Under the pieces are notes generated by a model. It did no database searches, had not been told where the DNA came from, and saw only the letters and a list, made by a program, of their open reading frames with translations. A program made the translations under genes and the position numbers. DNA of 64,000 nucleotides, taken from Anarhynchus alexandrinus (Eukaryota > Chordata > Aves > Charadriiformes > Charadriidae). Below, one piece after another: positions 1-13,934 of the stretch (position 1 is the first letter of the stretch; every line of letters begins with the position of its first letter). The stretch spans positions 1,056,729-1,120,728 of the forward strand of contig VUYV01000041.1 in assembly GCA_008711295.1 (NCBI GenBank), written 5' to 3'.

Positions 1-499
1 AGAGCAACCTAGTGGTTAGGATAGCTTTGCTTTGACTGAAAGTTTGGATAAAATGACTTCCGGAGATCTCTTTCATATCATTATAACCATCTACATTCTA
101 TAATTCTCTGTAAAATTCTAGATATATGACCTCAGATGATATAATTTCTTTAAAAATTTAGGACTGACTCCGTTTCCTTCAGTTTGTAAATTACTGTTTG
201 TGAAAGTATGGCTATCCCTGTCCAGCACTGTGTAAATCTGGGCACCGCTGGTCTGTGTGTCTCTTGGTGTGATCGTTAAAAGGCAAAATGAAACGGGATG
301 AGACAGAGAAAGAAGAGAGGTGTCAAACAATACTGGAACTGTTGGTATATGTCAGAAATCATCTGAAGTATTGATGGCCATACTGGTTTTCAAGATGGAC
401 TTTAATTACTATTAAAGATACTCAAATTCATGTAGAAATTAATGTTGAATTGAACACTGTCACATTCCTAACTGAAATATAGCACCGTGATCGACTGGG

Positions 500-604
500 A
501 AGATCTTAAAGATCTACATTGAAGATCTACATTGAAGATCTACATTGAAGATCTACATTGAAGATCTACATTAAAGATCTACATTAAAGATCTACATTTT
601 ATTA
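500..604. repeat. 13-bp tandem array containing AGATCT
   Basis: About seven copies of a 13-bp unit (GATCTACATTGAA, drifting to GATCTACATTAAA in the last copies) run head to tail. Each unit holds the palindrome AGATCT. Related AGATCTTA and AGATCTAC words continue to about 640, so the array decays gradually on its right side. No coding role is apparent. Confidence 0.9.
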
Positions 605-3600
605 GATTTAAGATCTTAGATTTAAGATCTACATTTTATTATTTTGTAGTTTGCAATTTAGTGGTAACCAGAAGAAACACTTTCAGGGAATGTTTTTGCT
701 TTCAGTGCTGCCTGACAAATTATGGGAAAACGGGAAAAAAAAAAATCAATTTGAATTGCACAGCAAAATGGATAGCAATAATGCATAGTAAATAGATTTG
801 TACATGAAAGAAGTTCTACTTTGTATTAAAAGCTTCATATTTGAACTTCAGCTGCTTCATAACAGACATATTAAAGCAGTATGTTGAAACTTGGAAACTT
901 ATATAGACATTCCTGATTAGTCTGACCAAATTGGGTTTACTTTTGGTTTCCCCACTTATATGTTGTGGGGAAAAAAAATCCGTCATAGGTACTTTGTATT
1001 TGTTGTTTCTGTCATAGTAGCAGGAGGAAAAGAGCTTACAGCCAAAAAAGCTGGTATTTGAGGTATCTGGAGTTGAGAGACCAGTTGGGTGGTGATATCT
1101 GGGCACTGTGATTACTACGTGGATTTACTACACGGATTAGCCATTAAGACATGCTGTGGTAAGGTTGCAGTGCTATGAAGGGCTGTTTAAAGGCACTTGA
1201 CGTTTTGGGATTTTTTTGAGCCTAGCAACTTTTTTTTTGTTTTGTGTTTGGCGTTTTTTTATTTGGTGGTGGTACAAATGTGTTTGAGAATCACTGACAA
1301 GCTAATACTGGAAACTGCGAGGGAGTTGTGGTGTTTGTTGGGTTTTTTTACTTCAGTTTTTAGTAGTAGGGAAATTCATGGCTTCGTAGAGTAAATCCCT
1401 GGAGAATTCTGTAAAATTGATTTCTTTCTGAACAAAAGACCCATCAACTGAGCACTTAAAATGAACAACTTTGTAGCCTGTAACTGTGAATCCTCTCTTG
1501 CTCTACAAAAGAAATTGCGTGCCTTGGTTTTAATGTCATGTCTGGCTGTTGTATTTCACAGAAAACGTTTATTACCGGTACCCATTATACAGAGTCTGAA
1601 AACAAGATAAACCCTGATTCAACAAATTACTTAAGCCTAATTAAGCATAGGTATTAATATGCTTAATCCCATTTGGGCTTCCATACGTACAAACTTTATC
1701 AGGAGATGCTTATGTGTTCACAAAAATCCAAACCCAGTCTAACGCTGAGTTTCTTAAGATCTGAAACTGATTGTTATGATTTTTCCACTATTAATAATTC
1801 ATAATGAAGATGAACTGGAAGTCAAATAAAATGAAACTGAAGTTGAGGAGAGTCCATATTTGAGATATGAAAGGGAAATATGTAAGACTATGTATTCTTT
1901 TCACTTTAAGGCCTCTTGGAAAGGCAATTCAGCTAGGAAATGAGGAACGTTGTAGTTTACGTTTTTCTACCTAGTATGGTGTTAATCGTTTCTATTACTG
2001 TAGAATGCAAATGCTCTATTCACTTTCCAGAAGCAATAAGCAGTCCTGGTCCATAAAATCTTACTATAATAAATAGAAATAGCAGTAATGCTACTAATAA
2101 TATAGGGAATAGTTGTGTTACTTTGGAAAGAGAGGGAGATAGCTTTTTAAAAAAACATATTATAAATGTCTCTCTGTGTAACCAGAACAGTCCACCAGGC
2201 ATTTTGCAGAATTTTTCAATGTAAAGGATATAAGTGTGAAGACATTGAGGTAAATTAATAAATTTACAGTATAAAGTTGACTATATTATTTTTGGAGGTA
2301 CTATAATTTTATAGCATTCTAAGTTTTGATTCACATCATTTTATACTGTGAAGAAGAAGAGAGAAAAATGTTAAGTCCCATTTAATTCTACCTAGTTTTG
2401 AATTTAGCAAAATTGAGTCGATAACTTTCAGACAGCGTTTTAGCCTACCTAATTGTCTAAGTACTTACAACCCACTAGCTTCCTCCCTAATCAGCCTTTA
2501 TATTTAGCAGATACTTAAGTTCTATATACACATAAAGCTTTTGGAGTAAACTGTTGTAATCCATTTGTATATGGACAGGTGTCTAAATTCTGCCTTATTC
2601 AGATTGGTTTTATAGAGTTATTTGTTTTGCATTGTGGTGAATAAATAATGGCAGCAGAAAGTTCATTCAGAAACCCATCTGGGTGCTTGTGCTCCCTGTA
2701 TCAATGAGAAAGCGTGGACATCTCTGAAGATGTTCAATTGATTGCTCTTTTATGTTGAACAGGAAACCACTGGAAGCCAGCCAGCGTGAGACGTGAAGTA
2801 GGGGGATGTGTTTGACTACATGCCTAGCTTTTGAGCTGAATTTGTGTGCAAATTAAACACCAGGGCACTTGCAGAGAGTACACAGCTGACAAAGCAGAAG
2901 GCTTTCCTTCACTCCTTTCTGCCCACTTCCAAAGTGGACAGATTGAGTGTTTCTTTTTTTTTTGTTTCTTTTGAATGTAATAATGTTCTATTGTAAAGTG
3001 CATCAACAATTTTTGAGCTGCCTCTTAAGGATAGCTATCTTAACATCTTTCTCCTAAGGACAATTATTTCTCATCAGGACTGTACGACCAAAGAAGAACT
3101 GCAGACACTCCACAGCTTGGATTTTAAGTGGCTAGAATATAATTTTTTTTTTTCCAAAAAGAAAGACCCACTACCAAGTGTTTCCTGTTGTCCAGCTTTA
3201 GGTGGTTCCACGTGACATGCAGGCTTTCAAAGTAGCAGATTTCTTTTTCTGACCAACTCTGTTTCCTTATCGTGAAATTATGAAAGGATCTTGAGTTTGC
3301 AAATTTCTTGGGCGTATGCTAACTAAGCATTTACATTGCTGTCTTGAAGCTGAGTTACTAATTTGTTGAAATATAAGAAATTAGTTGAATCAGAACCTAG
3401 AGCAATAGAATCAGTAGTCAGAGAGTTCTGTGTACTTTTACCATCTTGTTTGTGTGAAACACTGACATAGTAGTTTGTTGGCACATGAAGGAAGGACACA
3501 CAGCATTAATAGACAGTATCTGTAGTAAAAGTATTACATACAGATAGTGTGACTGCAAATCTGGGGTGAGATTCCTGAATTCTGGCCAAATAGGCATATG

Positions 3601-6348
3601 ACTCTGTGGTAGCTGTTCTGAAACTGGAATCTTGCAGTGAAGCTATAAAAAGTTTTCTAAGTTCAAATTTCATTGAAAATGTGCCATTGGTTCCCTTATA
3701 ATCCTTACTCACTTCATTTTATGTGATCTCCCCATTCTCACTTTCCATTATGCAATAACTAAGGCTGAGTATTTGCAATAAATAAGTAGATTATCATACC
3801 ATAGAAATCATTATAGCAACAATTAAAGTGGTAGAGCTTTGACATAAAACAGTGGGATCCCTTATTTAAAGAGCCATGAGGAAGTAACAGGTTTATTAGC
3901 TGAATGTCTCTCCGTCAGTGATGAGTAGTGAATTAGGTAACTCTGCTGATGCATTGTCCTTATATTTCAGTCTTAGCTAATTGAGTTCAACATGGCCAAG
4001 TCAGTCCTCATAAAATTGTTGAGTATGTAGGCAGTATGATAAAACAGCACTGGATGATGGAACTTTTTGGCTCCATAAAGCTAAATATCCATGTTATGAA
4101 TGTTAGTGGGTTTTGGCACATTTTTGGCCAGGAAACAGCAGAGTTCATAGGGTCCCATTCAGAACTATGGTTCTGAACTAAGGTTTGAAACAGGAAATTA
4201 CTGTGTTCTTTAAAAACATAGGAGATATGTGGAAAATTGTATTATTTTTTTTCCTGCTACTATTGTGCATGTTTCTCCTGTTGTAATGAAATAATTTATT
4301 TTACAGTTTTTAAATACTGATTCTAACTTACAGTATGGAATTACTTTCCCTCTGATTGTATCTCACTGTTGCGTTTAGTTTTCACACTGCTGAAATACCA
4401 TGCTTACTGTAGACAAAGCTTATTTGGTCCTATTTAATTAGGAAGTACAAACTTTTTCAAACTTTGCATGCATCCTGGGGCCATTAAAGAATAATTTCAA
4501 AATGTTCTTCTGTTGATTTTTGTATCTCATTTTCTCCTCAGTTGTGTACCAGATAAAGGTATGAGTCACAATAAAGTTGTTCATTTTTGATAATGTGACT
4601 TCCAACAACTTTAATATTTGGAAAAACATTTTCTTGTTCTTTCTGTTTTACTGTGGAGGCATGTGTAGGAGAGGTTTCTTTTCAGAGTCTTGGCTTACGC
4701 TGTTGCAATAATAACTTTTATACCAAACATAATTAAATTTTTATTTCTTCAGTATCAAACTGGAAAACTTTTAAACATTGGAGATTCCCTTTCCTGAAAT
4801 AGCAAATGTTTATTTGTAGCTTCTATTAAGTCCATTGTGTATGGCTTCAAGTAATTGGTTTCTAGTGGGCAAATTTGTGAAAGTATTTCCACGACTTCAG
4901 ACCAAGATGCATGGGCAGATAGAGAATATTTTCTAAAAATGCACAGATTATTTGTAACAGATAATGGATTAACACGCTTTGGTGGTAAAGCTTTGTTTTC
5001 AGAGAAAATGTCTCATTTTAGTGATGTTATCTGCCCTCCAATCAAGTCGGTTTGCAGTTCTATGGTTCTTTTCTGCTTTATGTTAATAGTGAAAATGACT
5101 ATTCACACAGATGACGTGTTTTGCTTCCAGATCTACTTAGTTGTATTCAATTTCTCTCTCCCCTCCATAGCAACCCCTATATTTTTCATTTACTGGCACA
5201 GTAATTGATAGGAATGAAGCTATAAAATGTGAGAAAATTTCAGCCTGTCTGCTTAACATAGAGTAGTGTGTTAATTTTTTTTTTTGCATTTGCTGTCTAG
5301 TAAATACTGACTCCACTTCAGGGCTTGTCAATATCTAACATGGTTTTGGCCCCCATAAAATGAGGGCTTATTTTTCCTTCACGTTCGCTGCTTCTATTGG
5401 AAGCCTAAGATTGGTAAGTTTTAGTAGAGTAGAAGGCAAAACTTGTTTAAGAGCTGGACCAAGCCTATGGGTGTTTCAGCTGGGGAGAAGCAGCATGAAT
5501 GGTGGTCCTTGTGGTCCAAAGGCAGAACTGTAAATTCTCATTCACTCTTTCTGTGCATATTTCACACCTACTCTCAGGCACATTCAAAAACATTAACCCA
5601 AAGTGTAAAATATTTCTTTTATTGGCTTAGGGGAAAGTGATTTAACGGGGACTTAAAAAAAAATTTTTGTGATGCTCAAAATGAATCTGTCAGTTGTTAG
5701 TCACATACTATTGGGATCCCTGTACGTCAGGAGATCCACTCGTTCTATAAAACTGTTGTGATGCTTTTCTTACAAATAAGAAAACCCTCCTTTTTCTTTT
5801 TTTTTTTTTTTTTTGTGAAGGGGTCTGATTATGTAACAAACTGATACCGTTTAAAATGTCCCTTTATAATAACCTTCAGATCTTTGAGCTCTTACCAAAT
5901 AAAGTCCAGAGCCTGACAAAGTACACATGTATTTATCAGTCTCTGGGAAAGTGGAAAGCAATTTCTTTCTTCTGACCGCAGTAGGTGCCAGAAGAGCCTT
6001 CCTCTTGTTATTCTATGTGTTTTGAACTTTGAAGCTCACACCCTTGAAACTGTGACCCTCTTCTGAGCCTCTTCATTCACCTTCTGAGACATCTTCTGGT
6101 CCAGGCTTCTCACTTTCCAATGAGTTATTTTATTTCTTACTAGAGCAAGTGTTGTATGAAGATAAATGGTTGTATGTGACCTCCTTCATATATGAAGTTC
6201 TGGCTATGAAATGATACCTGAATACTTTGACAAAGATTAATTAGCGATTTTACTATCATACTTAGTAATGCGTAATATTCTATTCTTAATTTTTTCATCA
6301 TGATTTTTTTAATTTACCAAAATTTGCCCCATGTATTCAGCTAACTGC

Positions 6349-6374
6349 TTGTGTGTGTGTGTGTGTGTGTGTGT
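6349..6374. repeat. TG dinucleotide microsatellite
   Basis: An uninterrupted run of about 13 GT units sits in AT-rich DNA. It is a likely length-polymorphic locus. Confidence 0.95.
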
Positions 6375-8067
6375 TTAAAACCTAGACATTAGAGCATAAG
6401 CAACTTGCATAGAAGTATTGTTTCCATGGAGCTGAGGTTTCAGCTCATTTTATTTTCTTAATATAATAGCCTGTATTTTAAATAGGCATTTCCCTATAGC
6501 TTGATATTCAAACAAGACATGGGTTTTGGTTTAACATTGTTCATGAAAACAGTGGAAAAAATGGGAGGATATGTAACCTGGAAATTACTTTCTAGTTTGT
6601 AATTGCATTTTGTTCAGCTAAACTAAGAATCATTTATTAAACCAGTTATTGTATTATGCTACGTTGCCACACACAACCATTAGCATTTGCATAAACCAGA
6701 TTATGTAGACTTGCAGTCTATTCTTTGTCACAGTGAGTTATTTATTAGAGGAAGCATCTGCTCTTTTTCATGGCCTGAATGTTGTATGCATGGGAAAGCA
6801 TGTAACATGACTACAACAATCTAACTTCATTTGAAATTCTGAATATCTGCCAGATAGAATTATGAAAACTCTGCATAAAATACAGCGATATGTTTCTGCT
6901 GCAGAGGGTAACACTGCATTCGTTATACTCACAATTTACCCATATTTTCAGACATTTATAATTTAGGCTACATTAGTGAGTTTTGTATTGTAAAGCTTTG
7001 TAGGAACCTTTAGCTTTCAAGGACTGACATTTGTAGAGTTTTCATATGAAATTTTGGATTCTAAACAAGATATCTAAAAATATGCATTTGAAAAGGAGAG
7101 GATAAACCTACATTTGGGTTGCTATGTAAATTATGCTCATTTTTCCTCAGACAGAAAGTCTGAACTTTTTTGGATGGTTTTTGAGAAATTATGCATCACT
7201 TTTACATTTCTAACAATATAATTATACAGGACAACAAAGCTAGCATGTTTTTTAAAATGAACATTTTTCTCACCTCTGTGGAAGGCTTACTCACAAAGGC
7301 TCTTTCAGGTGGTGGAGAGAAAGAATTATTTCAGATAACTCTGCACATGTATTATTCCTAAAACAGCAAACCCACCATTTCAGATGCTTAGTGTGAGGGT
7401 AAAAGAGAATACCCTTTTGAAATGTATATTATAAATACTTTGTGCAGACCAGAGTAGATCCTCCAGTGTCATTACCCTTAAATGAGATTATTGGGGATTT
7501 TCCAGATTCTGTAATATATCATGAAGTGAACCTTATTATCTGTTCTATGACAAATTACATATTCAAGTGTTTCTAGCTGTCATAACAATGAACATTTATC
7601 CTCGTTTGACTCATGAAAAATGATTCTAATTACACGATACTATAAAAATTACTTTGGTTAAATTATTAGTAGTAGCTAAATGTGTTTTTACTAGCCATAA
7701 TATTATAGTAATGTTCCTGATTTCTTTCAATGGAGAGGCAGTCAAAATAAATATTTCACCATGTATCACTGTTTTTGGGTCATGATGACATAGGAAATAC
7801 TTTCAGTTGGTTTTGCTCAATACCTTCTTGTGACAAACTCGCACAACACCCTTCAGGTTTGGGCATTCTCCCCACCACCTTGCTCCATGTCAAAAAAAAT
7901 ACCCTAATTATCTTCAGTCACTTGGTCAGGGCTTCTTTCTTGCTTGAATTCTTGATTCCTCTCAGCAACCTTTGATTACTTAGCATGAATATTTCAGTGC
8001 GAAGTGTCCCAATCCAACAATGTTATACATCAGTCTGTTTACAAACATCAAGAAAGATGCAAATATA

Positions 8068-8308
8068 TTCAGATTAGATATAAGGAAGAAAATTTTTACA
8101 ATGAGGGTGGTGAAACACTGGAACAGGTTGCCCAGAGAGGTGGTAGATGCCCCAACCCTGGAAACATTCAAGGTCAGGTTGGACAGGGCTCTGAGCAACC
8201 TGATGTAGTTGAAGATGTCCCTGCTCATTGTGTGTGGGGGGTTAGACTAGATGACCTTTAAACATCCCCTCCAACCCAAACTATTCTATAATTCTATGAT
8301 TCTATGAG
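8068..8308 (+). mobile_element. CR1 retrotransposon, 5'-truncated 3' end
   Basis: This is the terminal part of a CR1 non-LTR retrotransposon in sense orientation. The frame 8020-8208 encodes the typical CR1 ORF2 C-terminus, with the tag [16 protein letters not shown] and a stop just after the LDRALSNLM-type ending. A short 3' untranslated segment follows and ends in three copies of the CR1 octamer (ATTCTATA, ATTCTATG, ATTCTATG at 8283-8306). The 5' side is truncated, as is usual for CR1, so the copy cannot move. The octamer ending is the main evidence that the host is a bird or a close relative. Confidence 0.93.
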
Positions 8309-10919
8309 ACAGATGGGCTAAACACAGTAGTCATTGCTCACTGTTGTGGTAATCATCAACTTTAGGTTGATGGAGCATTTAGGATCAATAACTCTCCAAA
8401 GTTTTATTAATAGAAGTATCATAGTAGTCTTCTAAAAAGCAGCTAGGCAGGATTTGTCCCACTACAATGGAAGAAGAACCACTTGGATTCTTCATGCTGG
8501 TCCTCTGGCATACAGCAAGCCAGGGAAGAAGATTTGATACCCTGATAGATCTCAAGGGGTAGGTCAGAATTTAATAGCAGTTCTTCATTATCTATATAAA
8601 TGAAAAAGAAATTTTCTAAAGATGGCAAATATATTGCATTCTTCCTTTCTGCATTTGTGAGAATATTTTTCCTTTAAGGTTTATTATTCAGAAGAAAGGA
8701 AAACCTGGGTATTTCTGTTCCATTTCTTGTTCTTATATATTTGTAGATAATAAATAATTGTAGGCATAAATTTTTCTTTAAAAGTCTGAATTATCTGAAA
8801 ATATAATTTAAGACCATTGAAATGGCCCCTTAATCATTCTTTTTCTAAACCAATGCCCTTAACATATTTTCAAGTATAAATATTTATATGGCATTCCTGC
8901 TCTCCATACTTTCTAAAAAAAGTGCCTTAGGACTAAAATAACTATTTCTTCTAACCTTTGTGATTCTTTTTAGGTGTTTTACATAAATTGTGAAGACAGT
9001 TAGTGTTTAATGACAAGGGAGTCATATACCAAAGGAGTGACTTAAGCAAATCCAGATCTAGTAAGTTTTCAAATAACAGGATATGGTGTGGCTTTCAACT
9101 GTGAATAGCCTAGGCTCCAGGAGGTCGAGGCAACTGTTCATTGCCTGGTGAGACACAACATACGTACATGAATTATCACTGTGATGAATGTGATGAATAA
9201 GATGTAACATTGCTACATTCAAAAACAGTTTTTCTGCTGTCGCTCATCTGTTGGTCATGTCTGACTCTGATGTGTTGTCCCGTGTTCCAGGGAAGTAAAA
9301 AAAACTTCAACTGACCTGATTTCTATAGGAAAGGAGATGGATGGCATGAAAAATTTTCAGTTAAATACAAATTCTATCTTCTTATCAGAATGTCAGTTCA
9401 GATTTGATGCCTACTGAGCCTCTATCATTTTATTCTTAGGTCATGCAAACACAAATTTGTATATACTACTTCTATCAGAGTCCTTGTCAATCGTTCAGAT
9501 TGATTCGTGTAAGGAATGCAAGACCATCTAGAAGGCAGAAGTAAGAGTAGCTAGAAGCTTGGCAAAACATGGAAAAAAGGCCTAACTGAACATCATGTAG
9601 TTTTTGAAGATTTATTCATGTTATGGAATATTGTTTCACATTTCTATATAACCATTTGCAATTGCCATATAGACATTTTACAAGCAAACTCATTCCCACT
9701 GATCAACAATCACATTCCTCCCCTTTTCTATTTTCTAGTCCTGTTTAGGTTTCAGATTACATATGATAGGTATTATACCATCAAGCATATGCTCAGGCTG
9801 GAGGCCTCTGAGTAAGGGTCGTGATATGTCCCTGGCATGCGCTCTGCAACTTCAGTCTCACATTGCTGTTTCTTTCTACAAGGCAAAAATCTAATTTATA
9901 TTTCATCTGTTCTCTAATGCTTTCCCAGTGACTCACCCACTCTCACTCTTCTCTTTTTCTCTCATTTCTATTGTGTATGTATTTTTATCCTTTCAACAAA
10001 AATACTTATTTTAGTGTACTGGCAGCCCAGCACATTATTTTATGAAACCGTAATTTCAAATAAGAACTACATCTGGCTTGATAGTGGTGGTCAGTTACAT
10101 GCATCATCTTCAACTTTTCGGAACAGTTTACAGAAATTCAAGATTGAATAACCTCTAATTTAAAAAAAATAAACTCAGATTATTTTGATTTTGGGACTAA
10201 AAATGATTCAATTTTAATGGAAGAGTATTTCTATAGAAGGTTTTATTATGCAGATGAAAATATCTAGGACACGTAGGACTACTGTAGAGTTACTGCTCAT
10301 TGTAGTGGGTGAGGTGAGACAACAGAACTGATATTGAGAAGAATGCTGAAGAGCTTTTAATCTTAGAAAAAAACAGAATCACATTGCTTGATGCCTGATA
10401 CTTGAAGACAATTTTATGTCATCTGCTAACATCTAACTTGAATTAGTTTAGAGCTTAAAAATTTCTAGAATATGCTCAGTGCCTGCAAAATAGAGAACAC
10501 ATTGCAACAAACAGACTTTATACTGCTTTTCTCCAGCAATGAGAAGTTTGTCTTTTTTTTTTTTTTTTTTGCTACATATGCACTTTTTTAATTAAGGCTT
10601 ATCGTCTTCACTTAATCAGTTGATAGCATTTCAGACTTTGTAAAGTATTAACAATTCTTTTTTGACTCTAACTTATTTAAGTTCTGCTTGGCATGCTATT
10701 ATCATATTTGCTTTATTAGGGAGAGATTTAGGAAGAATTTACTTGTCAGTAATTTACATTCCAACCATTTTCTCAGTAACCCCATCATTTTTATTTATTC
10801 TTCTCTGACATTTATATTCTTGCAATGTTAATTACAGAATGTTGAATAACATTCAGAAAATCAAATTGAATGTTAAGAGCAATTAGGAAAGGAGTAGAGT
10901 ACAAAAGAAGGAACATCAT

Positions 10920-11300
10920 TATGTCAGTGTGAGTACTTGGTGAACCCTCATCTTGAATGCCATGTGATAATCTAATCCCTGTCACATTACTGAAGAATGA
11001 GAGGGTGAGGGGTGACAGGGATGGTCAAAAGCCTGGAAGAGCTGGGTGAGTAGATTAGAATTTCTCATTCCTTAAAGGAGAGGACGAGGGAAGTGTGATA
11101 GAGGTCTGTGAAATCACAAGGAGAGAATAAGTAAAGAACAACCATTCATTGCCTTCTAAAGTACAAGAACTAGGGATGTCAAACTTGATGGGATAGAGAA
11201 AACAAAATGGGGTACATGCAAACTGTAAAAAGTGACATGTGCTCTAAAAGCAACTTGAGAAGGTAATTTTAGAAAGTTTGATTGGTGGACATGCAAAACA
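10920..11300 (+). mobile_element. diverged ancient CR1 fragment
   Basis: The stretch reads like a very old CR1 in sense orientation. Phrases such as TGGTCAAAAGCCTGGAAGAGCT, GAGGTCTGTGAAATCAC and ACAAGAACTAGGG occur in the same order as in the ORF2 3' portion of older amniote CR1 copies (the region coding for the MIEVYK-like and TRG-like blocks). The frame is destroyed and identity is low. I rely on the order of several short matches, not on one strong match. It could be a CR1 subfamily older than the clear copies elsewhere in the window. Confidence 0.55.
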
Positions 11301-13768
11301 AAGTCAGCACCTTTTAATTATGAGGTGTGGGACCCTCAAAGGGTTGTATGAGGAGAAGTACTACTACATGCTTGTCCTGGTCTTGTGCTGATCTCACTGT
11401 TCTCTAGGCCAGCACTGTTGGCTGCCTTTGTAGGCAGAATATTGGGTGACGTAGACATAAATTCTGATCCAATGTCTATTCTTATGTTTTATATATATAT
11501 GTTTTGGGTTTTTTTCTGTAGCTGAATTCAGGAGCTGAGCAGGGTTTCACTTCAGTGTTTGGTGACAATTTTAAAGCTGCGGTATTTCTTCATGGGCTTC
11601 TCTAGGCAGATTTACTATTACTAGGGTTTTGGCATTCTGACTTACTCTTATAGAAAGGATTAAACTGAAGACTGCTTTTTTAGTCATTGCTTTGGTAAAT
11701 AAATTTTTGCCTCTGTCTTTTTACAGCAGACTTAAATGGACAAGGTAGAAATTATTTTTTTTTCAAGATAGGAAGGAATCTGCTTGTCCTGCAGTTCCAC
11801 TTCAGCTGCTTTGATGCCTCCTAATCACACAGTGCAGTCTAGGGAGAAATATTTTCTATATGTATTGTTATAAAAAGGCAGGAATATAATACAGACAATA
11901 CAGTGCTGTTATTTCTAAGTTACAATATTTTTAAAGTCTTCATTAATTTAAACCTAAGGTTTCAACTCATGCACATTTATTCCAGTAATAAAACAGTGTG
12001 TTTGTAAACTTCTTGATTTCAGTTGTACTCTTCCTAATATCTGTGTTTCGTTTTATGCTAGTGTTATTTGCAGGATTTTAAAAAAAAAAAGGGTTTGGTG
12101 GTTTGTTGTTGTTTTTTTTTCTACAGGATGTGGGCTGCAGGAATAATTTTCTATTAACTTCGTTTAAGGAATGAGATGGCTTAAGTTTAAAATGTTGTAT
12201 TTGGAGCTGCAGTAAGCTCCTTTACAAAGTTCTCCGATTCCGTGTTATGTCTTTAGAGTCCGCTAGCTGAAAGTAGTTACCATTAGTGTATATATTGGTA
12301 AGATTACTAATGCAGAGAGCTTATACTCTGACTCAACATAAACAGAAAAGGGTAAAAGGTGTAGAGACACAATCATATTCATCTTTTAGGCATGTTTTTT
12401 GAACACTGACCACTAATCTTGTATTGTTTGATAGTACATACTCATTTTTTATTGCTATTGCTTGTTAGTATTCTATTTTATTTTGTATATTTTTTTCCCT
12501 GTTAACTGTTTTGAGTATTCATTTTCAAATTCTTCATTTGGTGTTGGTTTAACCTAGGATTTTAAATTTGAAGTCCTCGAGTAGAATTTTGAGGTGGCGC
12601 TCTTTTTGCTGCCATCTCAACTCTATCCTTCAAGAGGCCTTGAATTATTCCCAGATTATGAACTCTCATAAAAATCAGGTCACAACACAATGAGCAGGAA
12701 AAACTTCAGAAAGTTTGGTAGTGTAATGATCCGCTAACAATAGAAATCATTTACCTAAAAAAGGGAATGTTATCTACAGCCATAGTTTACCTTAGGCAGT
12801 ATGAGTTCTTCTTGTTGAAGAAATTGTTATTCCGCATCCTGTTCTGGTCATCACATTCTTCAGTCATTTTCTGAGTAGTGCTGTGATAATATCTAACTGT
12901 CAGGGTGCTTTCTGGCCCTTTGCATTTTATTATATCATATTTGATTTATGTGCAGTGCTTGACTTTCCCAGGCATCCATACATCCGATGTAAGAAAGATG
13001 TGGAAATATGTCTTCGCCCGTGCAATTGCTTTCTGCTGGGATTAAAAAAAATAAATCACAAATCAAGAAACTCTGGTGAAACTGTATGGTATCTTCTTAT
13101 TCATGTTCAAAAGCAGAGGCAGTCTGCTGACTGGACATTTTAGTGTACCAGCAAAACTTCTGACTAATTCCTTTTTTTCCTCCCTCAAGATTTGATAATG
13201 GTGGGAATTCACTATATGTATCACTCTTAAGGGACCTTGCACCATTATTGCTGTTCACTCAAATATAGAGCAGTAATTCATCTTTATTCACAACCTGGGA
13301 TTCTGCCATCAACATGTAAATGGCATATCTTAGCTTGCTTATGTGTAATATACACATAGTGTAAAACCATCCCCAAAGATAAAGTAATTGCAGTAGTTAA
13401 TGTAATTGTCACTTTCATGAGATATAATTAAAAAAATAGAACACGAGACATCCTCTGAATGAGAACCTAGCAAAGCAAGTAAGGCAAGACCAGTTATGTT
13501 TTAGCTTTTGCTAAATACGAAGTGTGATGAATAGAGGCGTTTCTGTAACTAAACAAGAACTATATTACACAAAAATTTAAAGAAACAAGAAATGTTATCT
13601 TCTAGCATGCAAGTAATTCTTCCAGTCTGTTACAATTTGGATTTCAGCTGAATGTGGTATGTATTTGCTGAATTTTCAGCCTTGCTAGCCGGAGTTATTG
13701 AACCTGTTTTTATCTCCTCTGTCATCTGAGAAATATCTCTCTTACCTACTTAAATTTTTCCATTTCAG

Positions 13769-13934
13769 GAATCTTATTCAAAGAAGAGAGGTTACGCATT
13801 GGAAGCAATACCCTCTGTACCTCTGGATGCAGTTCCTTCAGAAAATGACAGCAGCCTTTGTGATTCAATAGACATAGCAGTGACCAAAAAACCTTGTTCC
13901 CTAGAGATAGCAAGAGTTCCTTCCTCAAGACCAG
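13769..13934 (+). CDS. internal coding exon A of an unidentified host gene
   Basis: This 166-bp exon lies between a strong acceptor (pyrimidine-rich tract, then CATTTCAG ending at 13768) and a donor GTAAAT at 13935. It reads in phase 0 from its first base (GAA TCT TAT) for 55 codons and leaves one base, G, for the next exon. The encoded segment starts ESYSKKRGYALEAIP and then becomes Ser-, Asp- and Pro-rich (SENDSSLCDSIDIAV; SSRP at the end). No domain, membrane segment or catalytic motif is visible; it looks like a flexible linker. Support comes from the phase match with the exons at 40099 and 55102. It is an internal exon, since no start codon or stop codon is needed within it. I do not recognise the protein. 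Confidence 0.8.

Larger units (their letters stand above)
1..13768. other. AT-rich non-coding DNA upstream of the first supported exon
   Basis: No exon with both splice signals and a coding-like frame was found here. All open frames are short (117 codons or fewer) and lack similarity to anything I recognise. The stretch holds a 13-bp tandem array, a TG microsatellite, T-runs (for example 5794-5814 and 10551-10570), one CR1 3' end and one diverged CR1 piece, each listed separately. Because the exon at 13769 begins at an acceptor site and not at a start codon, this stretch is most likely intron of the same gene, though an upstream intergenic part cannot be excluded. I saw no CpG-rich promoter-like patch. 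Confidence 0.6.

Noticed and set aside
4855..5208. 117-codon open frame on +
   Set aside because: No splice signals of quality at its edges, no similarity I recognise, and hydrophobic C-terminal half typical of translated T-rich DNA.
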